DNA of 18,051 bases from Candidatus Iainarchaeum sp. (GTDB lineage Archaea > Iainarchaeota > Iainarchaeia > Iainarchaeales > GCA-2688035). Shown here piece after piece: positions 1 through 7,564 of the stretch. The notes below the pieces were generated by a model. The model was not told the DNA's origin. It was given only the letters and a program-made list of their open reading frames with translations, and did not search any database. The stretch is taken from NCBI GenBank assembly GCA_017608725.1, contig JAFCFG010000007.1, positions 1 to 18,051 on the forward strand, read 5' to 3'. Each line of letters begins with the position of its first letter. The stretch's first letter is position 1. The position numbers were made by a program, and so were the translations under genes.

Positions 1-1115
1 TGAGGGCAGAGGCAGAGAAAAAGGTTTTGGAAAAGATAACTGTTGTTGAAAGGGCCCTGTATGGAATATCATATTTGAAGGAACTCTCCCCCAGAAGCCT
101 TGATTTAGTGCAGACAATGGGTGAGAGAATGAGTGTTCTTATCCTGGAGGCATATTTGAGGGACAATGGCGTTGAAGCTGTTTCATTTGACGAGGCATTT
201 ATTGCAACAAACTCGGAACACGGCCAGGCCCTGCCCAAAATGAAGGAAACAAGGAGGAAAGTAGCGGGAAAAGTAGGCAAGCTTATACATAACTGTGTTG
301 TTGTTTTGCCTGGCTTCTTTGGAAAAGACGATAATGGAACAATTGTAAGCTTTGGGAGGGGAGGAAGCGATTTTACCGCTGCAATAGTTGCCTCTGCTCT
401 TGGGGCAAGGGCTTTGGAATTGTGGAAGGGTGTTGACGGCTTTATGAGTGCTGACCCAAAAATCGTTCCTGAAGCCCAGTTGCTGCCAAATGTGAGCTAT
501 GATGAAGCAGAGGAGCTTGGCTATTTTGGAGCCAAGATAATTTTTCCGAAGACTGTTCCGCCTTTGAGGGAGCAAGGCACTTCAATTATCATAAAGAACA
601 TACTCAAACCAGAGGAAAACGGAACAGTTGTTAGCGGAAAAAGGCATAAGCATGAAGGTATAATTAAATCCATTGCAGTTAAGAGAAACATTGCGGCAAT
701 TACTCTGAGGAGCCCTGCATTTGTTGGACAGGTTGGTGTTCTGCAAAAGATTTTTTCAGTAATGGCAAATGCATGCGTAAGCGTTGACCTTGTCACAACA
801 AGCGAAACCGGCGTTAGCTTCACAGTTAATGAAAAGGACTTGGAGGCAACAAAAAAGGTTATTCCAAAAATAGACCTTCCATTTGAAAGAATAAGCTTTG
901 AAACAGGCCTTGCCATACTTGGAATTGTAGGGGAGGGCCTTAGGAAAACCCCGGGGATTGGAGCAAAGATTTTCGGTTGCCTGGGAGAACACGGCATCAA
1001 TGTTGAAATGGTAAGCCAGGGAAGCAGCGAAATAAACCTTTCACTTTTAATAAACGAAAAGGATTTGGAAAGGGCAGCAAGAGTATTGCACGATGAGTTA
1101 CAAGGGAGGGCCTGA
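1..1115 (+). CDS. Aspartate kinase (5'-truncated by window edge)
   Basis: Phosphorylates L-aspartate to aspartyl-4-phosphate, the first step of the aspartate amino-acid family. The frame is open from the left edge and no start is visible; codons before the TTG at 27 are in frame (R-A-E-A-E-K-K-V), so that TTG is probably internal. The family's N-terminal KFGGTSV lysine motif and about 100 residues lie outside the window. Visible, counting from the TTG: GERMS at about 32-36, the nucleotide-binding GRGGSD at 110-115, VDGFMSADP at about 136-144, and an FGAK-IIFPKT segment where relatives usually read H-P-R. Two ACT-type regulatory segments fill about 222-360, the second with the SQGSSEINLS signature, which suggests allosteric feedback control. 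The next gene starts four bases after the stop, with a GGAGG at 1104-1108, so the two are cotranscribed. Family assignment is secure; the pathway end product (Lys, Thr or Met) cannot be told. Confidence 0.95.
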   Translation, partial: RAEAEKKVLEKITVVERALYGISYLKELSPRSLDLVQTMGERMSVLILEAYLRDNGVEAVSFDEAFIATNSEHGQALPKMKETRRKVAGKVGKLIHNCVVVLPGFFGKDDNGTIVSFGRGGSDFTAAIVASALGARALELWKGVDGFMSADPKIVPEAQLLPNVSYDEAEELGYFGAKIIFPKTVPPLREQGTSIIIKNILKPEENGTVVSGKRHKHEGIIKSIAVKRNIAAITLRSPAFVGQVGVLQKIFSVMANACVSVDLVTTSETGVSFTVNEKDLEATKKVIPKIDLPFERISFETGLAILGIVGEGLRKTPGIGAKIFGCLGEHGINVEMVSQGSSEINLSLLINEKDLERAARVLHDELQGRA

Positions 1116-1119
1116 TTGA

Positions 1120-2172
1120 ATGAAAAAATCAAAAGCAGCAGTTCTTGGGGCAACAGGGATGGTTGGGCAAAGGTTTCTTGCTTTGCTTGAAAACAATCCG
1201 TTCTTTGAGGTAAGTGCTTTGGGGGCAAGCGAAAGAAGCGCTGGAAAGAAATACAAGGAGGCTGTTGCAGGCAGGTGGGTTGTTGAAGGGGGCATTCCGG
1301 AAAAGTTTGCTGAAATGGTTGTAGAGAAGTGCGAACCTGGAATTGACGCCGAGATTGTCTTTGGCGCATTGGACAGCAGTATTGCAGAACCAATAGAGCA
1401 GGCCTTTGCAAAGGAAGGCTATGCTGTTTCAAGCAACACTCGCTGCCACAGAATGGACGAGGATGTTCCGCTTATGATTCCGGAAGTAAATCCAGGGCAT
1501 TTGGAGATAATTGAAACCCAGAAAAAGAATAGGGGGTGGGACGGCTTTATTGTAACAAACCCAAATTGCAGTACAATTGCAATGGTTCTTGGCCTAAATC
1601 CATTGCACAGAAAGTTTGGATTGGAAAAAATAATGGTTACAACAATGCAGGCATTGAGTGGAGCAGGCTACCCCGGGGTTGCCTCTCTTGATATTCTTGA
1701 CAATGTTCTGCCTTACATCAAAAACGAGGAGGAGAAGATGCAGTCAGAGCCATTGAAAATATGGTCGGAGCTCAAGGACGGGAAGTTTGTGAACGCCAAT
1801 ATTAACATAAGCGCGCACTGCAACAGGGTAAATGTAAAGGATGGCCACTTGGAAGCCATTTCAGTTGCATTGAAGGAAAAGGCTTCTCTGGATGAGGTAA
1901 AGAAAACATTAAGGGATTTCAGGGGAGAACCGCAGAAGCTGGGGCTGCCTTCCGCGCCAAAGCAGCCGGTTATTGTAATGGAGGGGGAGGCAAGGCCACA
2001 GCCAAGGCTTGACAGGATGGTTGAGAGAGGCATGGCAAGCGTTGTTGGAAGGCTTAGAGAGGATCCAATATTGGATTACAAGCTGCTTCTTTTAGGGCAC
2101 AATACTATTAGGGGGGCAGCAGGCTGCGCTATACTGAATGCGGAACTCTTAAAAGCCAAAAAGTACATCTAA
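1120..2172 (+). CDS. asd: Aspartate-semialdehyde dehydrogenase (archaeal/fungal type)
   Basis: Reduces aspartyl-4-phosphate to aspartate-4-semialdehyde with NADPH, directly after aspartate kinase. The 350-residue length fits the archaeal/fungal branch. The N-terminal Rossmann motif GATGMVGQ is at about 10-17. The catalytic cysteine is C150 in TNPNCST. The general-base histidine is probably H243 in the CNRVNVKDGH segment, which matches the C-x-R-V-x-V-x-D-G-H pattern of this branch. The GHNTIRGAAG stretch near the C-terminus is also typical. The ATG has a good Shine-Dalgarno (GGAGG, 1104-1108) inside the end of the kinase gene, so translation is probably coupled. It is cytosolic and shows no truncation. 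The neighbouring NAD kinase makes the NADP pool it uses. Confidence in function is high. Confidence 0.96.
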   Translation: MKKSKAAVLGATGMVGQRFLALLENNPFFEVSALGASERSAGKKYKEAVAGRWVVEGGIPEKFAEMVVEKCEPGIDAEIVFGALDSSIAEPIEQAFAKEGYAVSSNTRCHRMDEDVPLMIPEVNPGHLEIIETQKKNRGWDGFIVTNPNCSTIAMVLGLNPLHRKFGLEKIMVTTMQALSGAGYPGVASLDILDNVLPYIKNEEEKMQSEPLKIWSELKDGKFVNANINISAHCNRVNVKDGHLEAISVALKEKASLDEVKKTLRDFRGEPQKLGLPSAPKQPVIVMEGEARPQPRLDRMVERGMASVVGRLREDPILDYKLLLLGHNTIRGAAGCAILNAELLKAKKYI

Positions 2173-2181
2173 TTGATTGGC

Positions 2182-2928
2182 ATGGGCTTGATTGTTGCAA
2201 CAGGCCATTTTGAAAGGCCGGATGTGAAGAGAATTGCAAAGAAGGTAGAGGGAGAACTGCAAAAGCATGGCGCGAATTGTAAGGCAGTTGATATTAAGGG
2301 AAAGAAATTCAATGGAAAAAACGTTGAATTGGTTGTTGTGGTTGGGGGCGATGGCAGCCTGCTCAGGGTTGTAAGGGAATTGCAGGGAGAAAGGCCTGTT
2401 GTTGGAATTGCTGCAGGCGAGCAAAGTGCCCTAATGCAGATAAAATTGAACCAGTTGGAGAGAAAACTGGGAAGAATTGCAAGAAGAAAATTCAGGATAC
2501 AGAAAAGGCTGAGGCTGCAGGCAGTCGCTGATGGCAAAAAGCTGCCTCCCGCATTAAATGAAGTGATGCTGGTAAACAAGAAAAGCGGGGCAATTATAAG
2601 TTACTGCCTGCAAATTAATGGAAGGGAGGCTTATCGCTGCAAGGCAGACGGCTGCATTATTGCAACCCCCACAGGGAGCACAGGGCATTCATACAGCGCT
2701 GGTGGAAAAAGGCTGGAGCTGGGCAGCAAAAAGATGGCAATTGTGCCCTCTAATCCCTTAAACAGGGCAGTGAAGCCACTTTACAAAAGCAGGGGCTGCC
2801 GGGTTGTTTTGACCGGTTTTGACGCGAAACAGAATTATGAGGCTGTTGTTGACGGGCAGCCCAGGTTTCCTGTTAGGAAAAGGCTGCTGGTTAAAAGAGG
2901 CAAAGATGCCCTTTTTTTGAAGATTTAA
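2182..2928 (+). CDS. nadK: NAD kinase (ATP/polyphosphate-NAD kinase)
   Basis: Phosphorylates NAD to NADP, supplying cofactor for semialdehyde dehydrogenase and possibly for the mevalonate-pathway reductase. At 248 residues it is short, as in many archaea. Counting from the ATG at 2182: the GGDG diacylglycerol-kinase-fold motif is at 55-58 followed by SLLR, the NE pair of the NAD site is at 126-127, the conserved ATPTGSTGHS loop is at 161-170, and a DGQ is near 224-226. I preferred the ATG over an in-frame TTG three codons upstream at 2173 because the ATG puts the first beta strand (GLIVAT) at the N-terminus; no clear Shine-Dalgarno decides it. It begins nine bases after the preceding stop, so it belongs to the same transcript. 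Family assignment is secure; the phosphate donor is not known. Confidence 0.93.
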   Translation: MGLIVATGHFERPDVKRIAKKVEGELQKHGANCKAVDIKGKKFNGKNVELVVVVGGDGSLLRVVRELQGERPVVGIAAGEQSALMQIKLNQLERKLGRIARRKFRIQKRLRLQAVADGKKLPPALNEVMLVNKKSGAIISYCLQINGREAYRCKADGCIIATPTGSTGHSYSAGGKRLELGSKKMAIVPSNPLNRAVKPLYKSRGCRVVLTGFDAKQNYEAVVDGQPRFPVRKRLLVKRGKDALFLKI

Positions 2929-2947
2929 ATTTATTGCTGTTCAATTA

Positions 2948-2960
2948 TTCTTAAATAGGG
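2948..2960 (+). promoter_or_regulatory. Putative archaeal TATA promoter for the prenyl synthase
   Basis: The AT-rich spacer contains TTAAATAG at 2951-2958, about 35-40 bases before the ATG at 2993. That is the right place for an archaeal TATA box with initiation near 2977-2983. It is the only sizeable gap between NAD kinase and the prenyl synthase, which supports a new transcription unit here. Assigned by pattern only. Confidence 0.4.
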
Positions 2961-2992
2961 TTTAATCAAAAACGGTTTTAGGATGCAGGGCA

Positions 2993-4057
2993 ATGGATAT
3001 AAAAAAATACTTGGAAAGGAAAAAACCCTTGATTGACAAGGAAATCGAAAAAGTGCTGCCAAGGAAGCTCTCCGAAAAATGGTTAGAGCATACATTGGGA
3101 AAAGCAAAATACACATATGATATTGAAACAATTAACAAGAGCCTGGCTGAACCAATCTGGGATTTGGTTGACAGAGGAGGCAAAAGATGGAGGCCTGGTT
3201 TAACGCTGCTTTGCTGCCAGGCTGTTGGAGGCGAAGAAGAGCAGGCAATGCCCTTCACACCATTGATTGAATTGGTTCACAATGGAACGCTTTGCTGCGA
3301 TGATGTAGAAGATGACAGCAAGGAAAGAAGGGGCAAACCATGCATGCATTTGATTTACGGGGCAGATGTTGCAGTAAATAATGGCTGCGCACTATATTTT
3401 TTGCCCTTAACGCTTTTGTACAAGAACATGCAGAATCTGCCTGGAGAGAAGATTGCAAGCATATATAACCTGTATTCAGAGGAAATGGTTCGTGTTTCAA
3501 TCGGCCAGGCAATGGATATATGGTGGCACAGGGGAAAAAAGCCCGACATAACCGAGCAGGAATACCTGCAGATGGTTGTGTACAAAACCGGTGTTCTTGC
3601 AAGGTTTGCTGCAAAGCTTGGTGGAATACTTGGGAATGCAAGCAGAGAGCAGATTGATGCATTGGGCAGGTTTGGCGAAGCGCTTGGCATTGGATTCCAG
3701 ATACAGGATGATATCCTGGAATTGACAGGGGAGAGATTCCAGAAAGGCAAGGGAATCATTGGCGGGGACATTCACGAGGGAAAGAGGACACTGGTTGTAA
3801 TAAAAACACTGGAAAAAGCCTCGGACAAGGACAAAGAAAGGCTGGTGGAAATACTGGATTCCCATCCAACAGACGAGAATGTTATCAAAGAGGCAATTGA
3901 AATAATCAAAGGATACGGGGCAATAGAGTATGCAGGGGAAAAAGCAGGGGAAATTGTTGAAACAGCCTGGGAAGAGATTGACAAACTGGTTCCTGAAAGC
4001 GAGGCAAAGGAAACACTGCACAGCCTTGCCCTCTTCTGCACTGAAAGAGAGATATAA
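2993..4057 (+). CDS. Geranylgeranyl diphosphate synthase-like trans-polyprenyl synthase
   Basis: Condenses IPP with allylic diphosphates to make the prenyl chain of archaeal ether lipids (C20, possibly longer). It has 354 residues, all-alpha isoprenyl synthase fold. An early basic motif GGKRWRPGL is at about 62-70. The first Asp-rich motif is DDVED (103-107), followed by RRGKP. The second is DDILE at 239-243, where the usual final Asp is Glu. A lysine (KTG) near 198 and GGDIHEGKRT after the second motif fit the family. The residue five before the first Asp-rich motif, which sets product length in many relatives, is Gly98 (HNGTLCC-DD) instead of the bulky aromatic of well-studied archaeal C20 enzymes, so a longer product is possible. 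It sits at the head of the isoprenoid cluster and probably acts last in it. Its last 23 bases and stop are duplicated downstream. Confidence 0.9.
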   Translation: MDIKKYLERKKPLIDKEIEKVLPRKLSEKWLEHTLGKAKYTYDIETINKSLAEPIWDLVDRGGKRWRPGLTLLCCQAVGGEEEQAMPFTPLIELVHNGTLCCDDVEDDSKERRGKPCMHLIYGADVAVNNGCALYFLPLTLLYKNMQNLPGEKIASIYNLYSEEMVRVSIGQAMDIWWHRGKKPDITEQEYLQMVVYKTGVLARFAAKLGGILGNASREQIDALGRFGEALGIGFQIQDDILELTGERFQKGKGIIGGDIHEGKRTLVVIKTLEKASDKDKERLVEILDSHPTDENVIKEAIEIIKGYGAIEYAGEKAGEIVETAWEEIDKLVPESEAKETLHSLALFCTEREI

Positions 4058-4164
4058 AGGAAACGTTTTTCCCAAGGGTTTTTTCATACAAAAAAAGGAA
4101 ACGTTTTTCCCAAGGGTTTTTTATGCGAAGCATAAAAAAGGCTTCTGGACTGAAAGAGAGATAT
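4033..4164. repeat. Nested duplications: 23-bp direct repeat around a 29-bp terminator-like direct repeat and a hairpin
   Basis: Copy A at 4033-4055 (CTTCTG, C, then ACTGAAAGAGAGATAT) recurs at 4142-4164 with one mismatch. Between them a 29-bp unit (AAAGGAAACG, TTTTTCCC, AAGGG, TTTTTT) occurs twice without mismatch, at 4056-4084 and 4094-4122. Each 29-mer can fold a GGAAA/TTTCC stem and ends in a T6 tract, so it could act as an archaeal T-tract terminator. A perfect 10-bp stem (TTTTTTATGC / GCATAAAAAA, loop GAA) spans 4117-4139 and includes the start codon of the next gene. The first 29-mer begins inside the stop codon of the prenyl synthase. Confidence 0.85.
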
Positions 4165-5076
4165 GGCCTTTCCACCAAAAAAGAGGGAGTTCCCATCAAA
4201 CGAAAAAAAATTGCAGTGATTGGCTCTGGCCCGGCAGGAATGTACGCTGCATTGCTGCTCACCGAGTCAGGCTTTGAAGTAGAGCTCTTTGAAAAGGAAA
4301 AGCAATTGGGTGGAATGCTGCGCTACTGCCTGCCGAAATTCAGGCTCAGCAGGGAGGGAATAGACAAGAACGAGAAAAAATTGCGCGAGCTCGGCGTGAA
4401 AATTCATCTGGGAGAAGCAGTCGGAAAAGAGAGGCCACTGGAAGAGCTTGCTGAAAGCTTTGATGCTGTTTTGCTTGCATGCGGTGAATGGAAGGAAAGA
4501 AGGCTCAAAATAAAGGGAGAAAAATTGCAAGGGGTAGTGCACTGGACAAAGTTCTTGCGACAGTATAATGAGGAAAAAGCAGAAAAGCTGAATAGGAAGA
4601 AGGCAGTGGTTATTGGCGGCGGTGATACAGCAGTTGATTGTGCAAGGGTTGCCCTAAGGCTTGGAGCAGAAACCACGATTGCCTACAGAAGAAGCAGGGA
4701 GGGAATGCCTGCAAGCAAAACAGAGATAGAGGCAGCAGAAGCAGAGGGCATAGAATTCAGGTTTCATTTAAATCCAGCAGCATTCAGGGGCAGGGCAAGG
4801 CTTGAAAGCATTGTTTTTGAGAAAACCCTTGGCCAAGGAAGAGAGATGAGGCCAACAGGAAAATTGCTTGAGGTAAAGGCAGATATTGCAATAATTGCGG
4901 CTGGGCAGCTGCTGGACCAAGACATTTTTGAGGGAAGTAAATGGAAAAGTTTGGAGGAACTGCCGGAGAAAATAGTGCCAGCGGGGGACATTGCAAACAG
5001 GGAGAAAAGGATTGGTGCAGCGATTACCTCAGCGGCAGAGGCCGTGGAAAAAATAAACAAAATTACAGGCAATTGA
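4123..5076 (+). CDS. GltD-like FAD/NAD(P)-dependent oxidoreductase (short form)
   Basis: Two-dinucleotide-fold flavoprotein of the glutamate synthase small-subunit / NfnB-type family (COG0493-like), 317 residues. The FAD-binding GSGPAG is at 34-39 and LGGMLRYCLPKFRL at 62-75 is the family's hallmark. The NAD(P)-binding GGGDTA is at 165-170, followed by YRRSREGMPA, and the second FAD motif PAGDI is near 286-290. The N-terminal Fe-S domain of full-length GltD is absent, so electrons must go to a separate partner. The ATG lies in a hairpin, and codons 7-14 come from a duplicated copy of the preceding gene's end read in another frame; no other plausible start precedes the Rossmann fold. Its place between the prenyl synthase and HMG-CoA reductase suggests a redox role linked to isoprenoids, for example feeding prenyl reduction. 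That role is inference; the substrate is unknown. Confidence 0.82.
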   Translation: MRSIKKASGLKERYGLSTKKEGVPIKRKKIAVIGSGPAGMYAALLLTESGFEVELFEKEKQLGGMLRYCLPKFRLSREGIDKNEKKLRELGVKIHLGEAVGKERPLEELAESFDAVLLACGEWKERRLKIKGEKLQGVVHWTKFLRQYNEEKAEKLNRKKAVVIGGGDTAVDCARVALRLGAETTIAYRRSREGMPASKTEIEAAEAEGIEFRFHLNPAAFRGRARLESIVFEKTLGQGREMRPTGKLLEVKADIAIIAAGQLLDQDIFEGSKWKSLEELPEKIVPAGDIANREKRIGAAITSAAEAVEKINKITGN

Positions 5077-5083
5077 CGTAATT

Positions 5084-5097
5084 TTATTGTACAATAA
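5084..5097. promoter_or_regulatory. 14-bp perfect palindrome upstream of the HMG-CoA reductase promoter
   Basis: TTATTGTACAATAA is an uninterrupted, perfect inverted repeat. It lies eight bases after the stop of the oxidoreductase gene and ends about seven bases before the TATA element of the HMG-CoA reductase operon. A symmetric site directly upstream of the BRE/TATA is where an archaeal regulator dimer, activator or repressor, could bind. The palindrome is seen directly; the function is inferred. Confidence 0.5.
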
Positions 5098-5102
5098 CCG
5101 TA

Positions 5103-5116
5103 AGCTTTTTATAAGC
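5103..5116 (+). promoter_or_regulatory. Archaeal TATA promoter of the HMG-CoA reductase operon
   Basis: AGCTTTTTATAAGC contains the TATA-box-like TTTTTATAA at 5106-5114, about 40 bases before the ATG at 5152. Initiation would fall near 5135-5140, leaving a short leader that holds GGGTG (5141-5145) six bases before the start codon. This is the clearest promoter in the window and opens the upper-mevalonate operon. Confidence 0.6.
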
Positions 5117-5151
5117 CATTGAACCTAATTATTCAATCTCGGGTGCCTTAA

Positions 5152-6453
5152 ATGCCTACAAGCGAAATACACAAGTTCTACAAGAAGGGCTTCAAGGAGA
5201 GGCTTGAGATTGTGAAGGAATTTGCTTCCTTGGGCGAAGAAGATTTGGCTACTTTGCAGAAATTCGGAGCAATGGACTTTGAAACAGCTGACAGGATGAA
5301 CGAGAACGTTATTGGAACACAGCAGCTGCCATTGGGAATTGCAACCAATTTCCTGATAAACGGAAAGGATTATCTGATTCCAATGAGCGTAGAGGAACCA
5401 AGCATTATTGCTGCAGCAAGCAAAATAGCTGGGCTTGCTAGGAACACAGGCGGTTTCAAAGCAGAGGCAGACAAGCCAATAATGATTGGCCAGATTCAAG
5501 TGCTTGGAGTAAAGGACTTTGAAAAGGCAAAGAAGGCAATTTTGGGCAAGAAAAGGGAATTGCTGAAAAAGGCAGATGAGTTTGACCCAGTGCTGTTAAA
5601 ATACGGCGGAGGAGTAAAAGACCTGGAAGTAAGGAAAGTTGAGAGCAAAAGGGGAATGATGCTTGTAGTCCATTTGCTGGTCAATGTAAGCGATGCAATG
5701 GGGGCAAACGCAGTAAACGGAATGGTTGAAACAATTGCGCCAGAAATAGCACTGCTTGCCGGAGGAAAACACAGGCTGTTCATCATATCAAACCTTGCAA
5801 TTTACAGAAAGGCCAGGGCAAAGGTTGTTTTGACTCCCGGCCTGCTTGAAGGGAGCTTCAGTGGAAAATGCCGGTTTGTGAAGGGACCTGAGATAGTTGA
5901 AAAAATCCTTGATGTTTACGCCCTTGCAGCAGCTGACCAGTTCAGGGCAACAACACACAACAAAGGTATAATGAATGCAATTGACGCAGTTGCAGTTGCA
6001 ACAGGCCAAGACTGGAGGGCTTTGGAATCTGGGGCACACAGCTTTGCTGCATTTGGAAAAAACTATGGCCCTCTAACAAAGTACAGCAGGGACAAGGAAG
6101 GAAACCTTGTTGGAGAAATAGAATTGCCAATTGCTGTTGGATTGGTTGGGGGCGCAGTGAAAACAAGCCCAGTAGCACGGGTTGCAATGAAAATAGCTGG
6201 AGTGAAATCGGCGCAGGAACTGGCAATGGTAATGGCCTGCGCTGGCTTGGCTGAAAATTTGGGAAGCTTGAGGGAAATTGCAGTAAGGGGAATAAGACAT
6301 GGCCACATGGAATTGCATGCAAAAAACATTGCAGTAATCGCAGGGGCAAAAGGCGAGGAAATTGACGCAGTAGCAAACCAAATAAGCAGGGAAGGAAACA
6401 TCACTGTTAGCAGGGCAAAGGATGTTTTGGAAGGCATAAAAAAGGAAAAATAA
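5152..6453 (+). CDS. mvaA: Class II (bacterial-type) hydroxymethylglutaryl-CoA reductase
   Basis: Reduces HMG-CoA to mevalonate, the committed step. The 433-residue sequence aligns almost end to end, from memory, with the Pseudomonas mevalonii class II enzyme: [18 protein letters not shown] at 50-67, VEEPSI, DAMGAN at 181-186, THNKGIMN, and [11 protein letters not shown]. Catalytic residues map as E82, K271, D287 (GQDWRA) and H385, each within four positions of the reference numbering (E83, K267, D283, H381). It has no membrane anchor, so it is cytosolic. Class II enzymes are typical of bacteria and a few archaea such as Archaeoglobus; most archaea use class I, so transfer is likely. Cofactor preference (NADH or NADPH) cannot be read with certainty, though the bacterial class II template favours NADH. 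It is first gene of the operon, 50 bases before HMG-CoA synthase, with its own TATA box and upstream palindrome. Confidence 0.96.
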   Translation: MPTSEIHKFYKKGFKERLEIVKEFASLGEEDLATLQKFGAMDFETADRMNENVIGTQQLPLGIATNFLINGKDYLIPMSVEEPSIIAAASKIAGLARNTGGFKAEADKPIMIGQIQVLGVKDFEKAKKAILGKKRELLKKADEFDPVLLKYGGGVKDLEVRKVESKRGMMLVVHLLVNVSDAMGANAVNGMVETIAPEIALLAGGKHRLFIISNLAIYRKARAKVVLTPGLLEGSFSGKCRFVKGPEIVEKILDVYALAAADQFRATTHNKGIMNAIDAVAVATGQDWRALESGAHSFAAFGKNYGPLTKYSRDKEGNLVGEIELPIAVGLVGGAVKTSPVARVAMKIAGVKSAQELAMVMACAGLAENLGSLREIAVRGIRHGHMELHAKNIAVIAGAKGEEIDAVANQISREGNITVSRAKDVLEGIKKEK

Positions 6454-6503
6454 AGCCATTACAAAAAAAGGAATTGTTGAAGCATTGCAGGTGCAAAAAG
6501 AAA

Positions 6504-7556
6504 ATGATTGGAATTGTTGGCTACGGGGCATACATCCCAAAATACAGGATAAAGGTGGAAGAGATTGCACGGACATGGAGAAAGGACGGAAAAGCCATAG
6601 CCAACAGCCTGAATGTTGAAGAAAAGGCAGTTGCAGCATTTGATGAGGATAGCTGCACGATTGCGGTTGAAGCAGCCAGAAGAGCAGTGGAGATGTCTGG
6701 AATTGAAGCCCAGAAAATTGGGGGGGTCTACGTTGGATCAGAGAGCCACCCCTATGCAGTAAAGCCGACAGCATCAGTTGTAGCAGAGGCAATCAATGCA
6801 GGGCCTGAATTGACAGCAGCTGATTTGGAGTTTGCATGCAAGGCAGGGACAGCAGGCATACAAATGTGCATGGGCCTTGTTATCGGTGATATGCCTGACT
6901 GGATTGAGTATGGCCTGGCGATTGGAGCAGACACAGCACAGGGAAAGCCGGCTGATGCTTTGGAGTACACAGCCGGTTCCGGGGGAGCGGCTTTTATTAT
7001 TGGGAAAAAGGAATCTGAAATAATTGCCTCAATTGACCAAACATTCTCCTATACAACTGACACTCCGGATTTCTGGAGAAGGCAGCATGCTGAATTTCCA
7101 AGGCACGCCGGCAGGTTCACAGGAGAGCCGGCTTACTTCAAGCATGTGATAAGTGCTGCCGAAGGATTAATGGCAAAAGCAGGGCTTAAGCCAAAGGACT
7201 TTGATTACGCTGCATTCCACCAGCCAAATGGAAAATTCCCCCTAAGAGTAGCGCAAATGCTTGGCTTTGGGGAGAAAAAAGTAAGGCGGGGATTGCTCAC
7301 TCCAATGATTGGAAACACTTATTCAGGGGCAACAATGGTTGCACTTGCATCTGTTCTCGATGCGGCAAAACCAGGGGAAAAAATCCTGGCAGTAAGCTAT
7401 GGCAGTGGAGCAGGTTCAGATGCATTTGCACTAACAGCAAGGAAACCAATTGAAAAAAAGAGGCCGGCAGTGCCAGTGCTTGAAATGATAAAGGAAAAGG
7501 AATACATCAGCTATGCGGAATACGCGAAATTCAGGAGAAAACTAAAGAGCTTGTAG
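6504..7556 (+). CDS. Hydroxymethylglutaryl-CoA synthase (archaeal type)
   Basis: Condenses acetyl-CoA with acetoacetyl-CoA to HMG-CoA. From the ATG at 6504 it is 350 residues, the usual archaeal length, and starts [16 protein letters not shown] as relatives do. An in-frame TTG at 6474 would add a poor ten-residue leader, so I did not use it. AGGTG at 6488-6492 is a plausible Shine-Dalgarno. The thiolase-superfamily fold carries the nucleophile C112 ([11 protein letters not shown]), a general-base glutamate probably E80 (VGSES), and H239 ([11 protein letters not shown]). In archaea this enzyme works in one assembly with the thiolase and a DUF35 protein, both encoded just downstream, which lets the thermodynamically uphill thiolase product pass straight on. 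The next gene starts eight bases after its stop. Confidence 0.96.
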   Translation: MIGIVGYGAYIPKYRIKVEEIARTWRKDGKAIANSLNVEEKAVAAFDEDSCTIAVEAARRAVEMSGIEAQKIGGVYVGSESHPYAVKPTASVVAEAINAGPELTAADLEFACKAGTAGIQMCMGLVIGDMPDWIEYGLAIGADTAQGKPADALEYTAGSGGAAFIIGKKESEIIASIDQTFSYTTDTPDFWRRQHAEFPRHAGRFTGEPAYFKHVISAAEGLMAKAGLKPKDFDYAAFHQPNGKFPLRVAQMLGFGEKKVRRGLLTPMIGNTYSGATMVALASVLDAAKPGEKILAVSYGSGAGSDAFALTARKPIEKKRPAVPVLEMIKEKEYISYAEYAKFRRKLKSL

Positions 7557-7564
7557 GTGAAAAC

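Noticed and set aside
27..29. TTG as the true start of aspartate kinase
   Set aside because: The frame is open to the window edge and the family's first 100 or so residues, including KFGGTSV, would be missing; truncation by the window is the better reading.
521..1432. Long minus-strand open frames opposite aspartate kinase and other + strand genes
   Set aside because: They are antisense shadows of strongly supported enzymes, with low-complexity Ser/Pro/Leu/Phe-rich translations and no ribosome-binding sites.
6474..6503. TTG start extending HMG-CoA synthase by ten residues
   Set aside because: The extension is Cys/Lys-rich and unlike family N-termini; ATG 6504 gives the standard [10 protein letters not shown] start with a Shine-Dalgarno.
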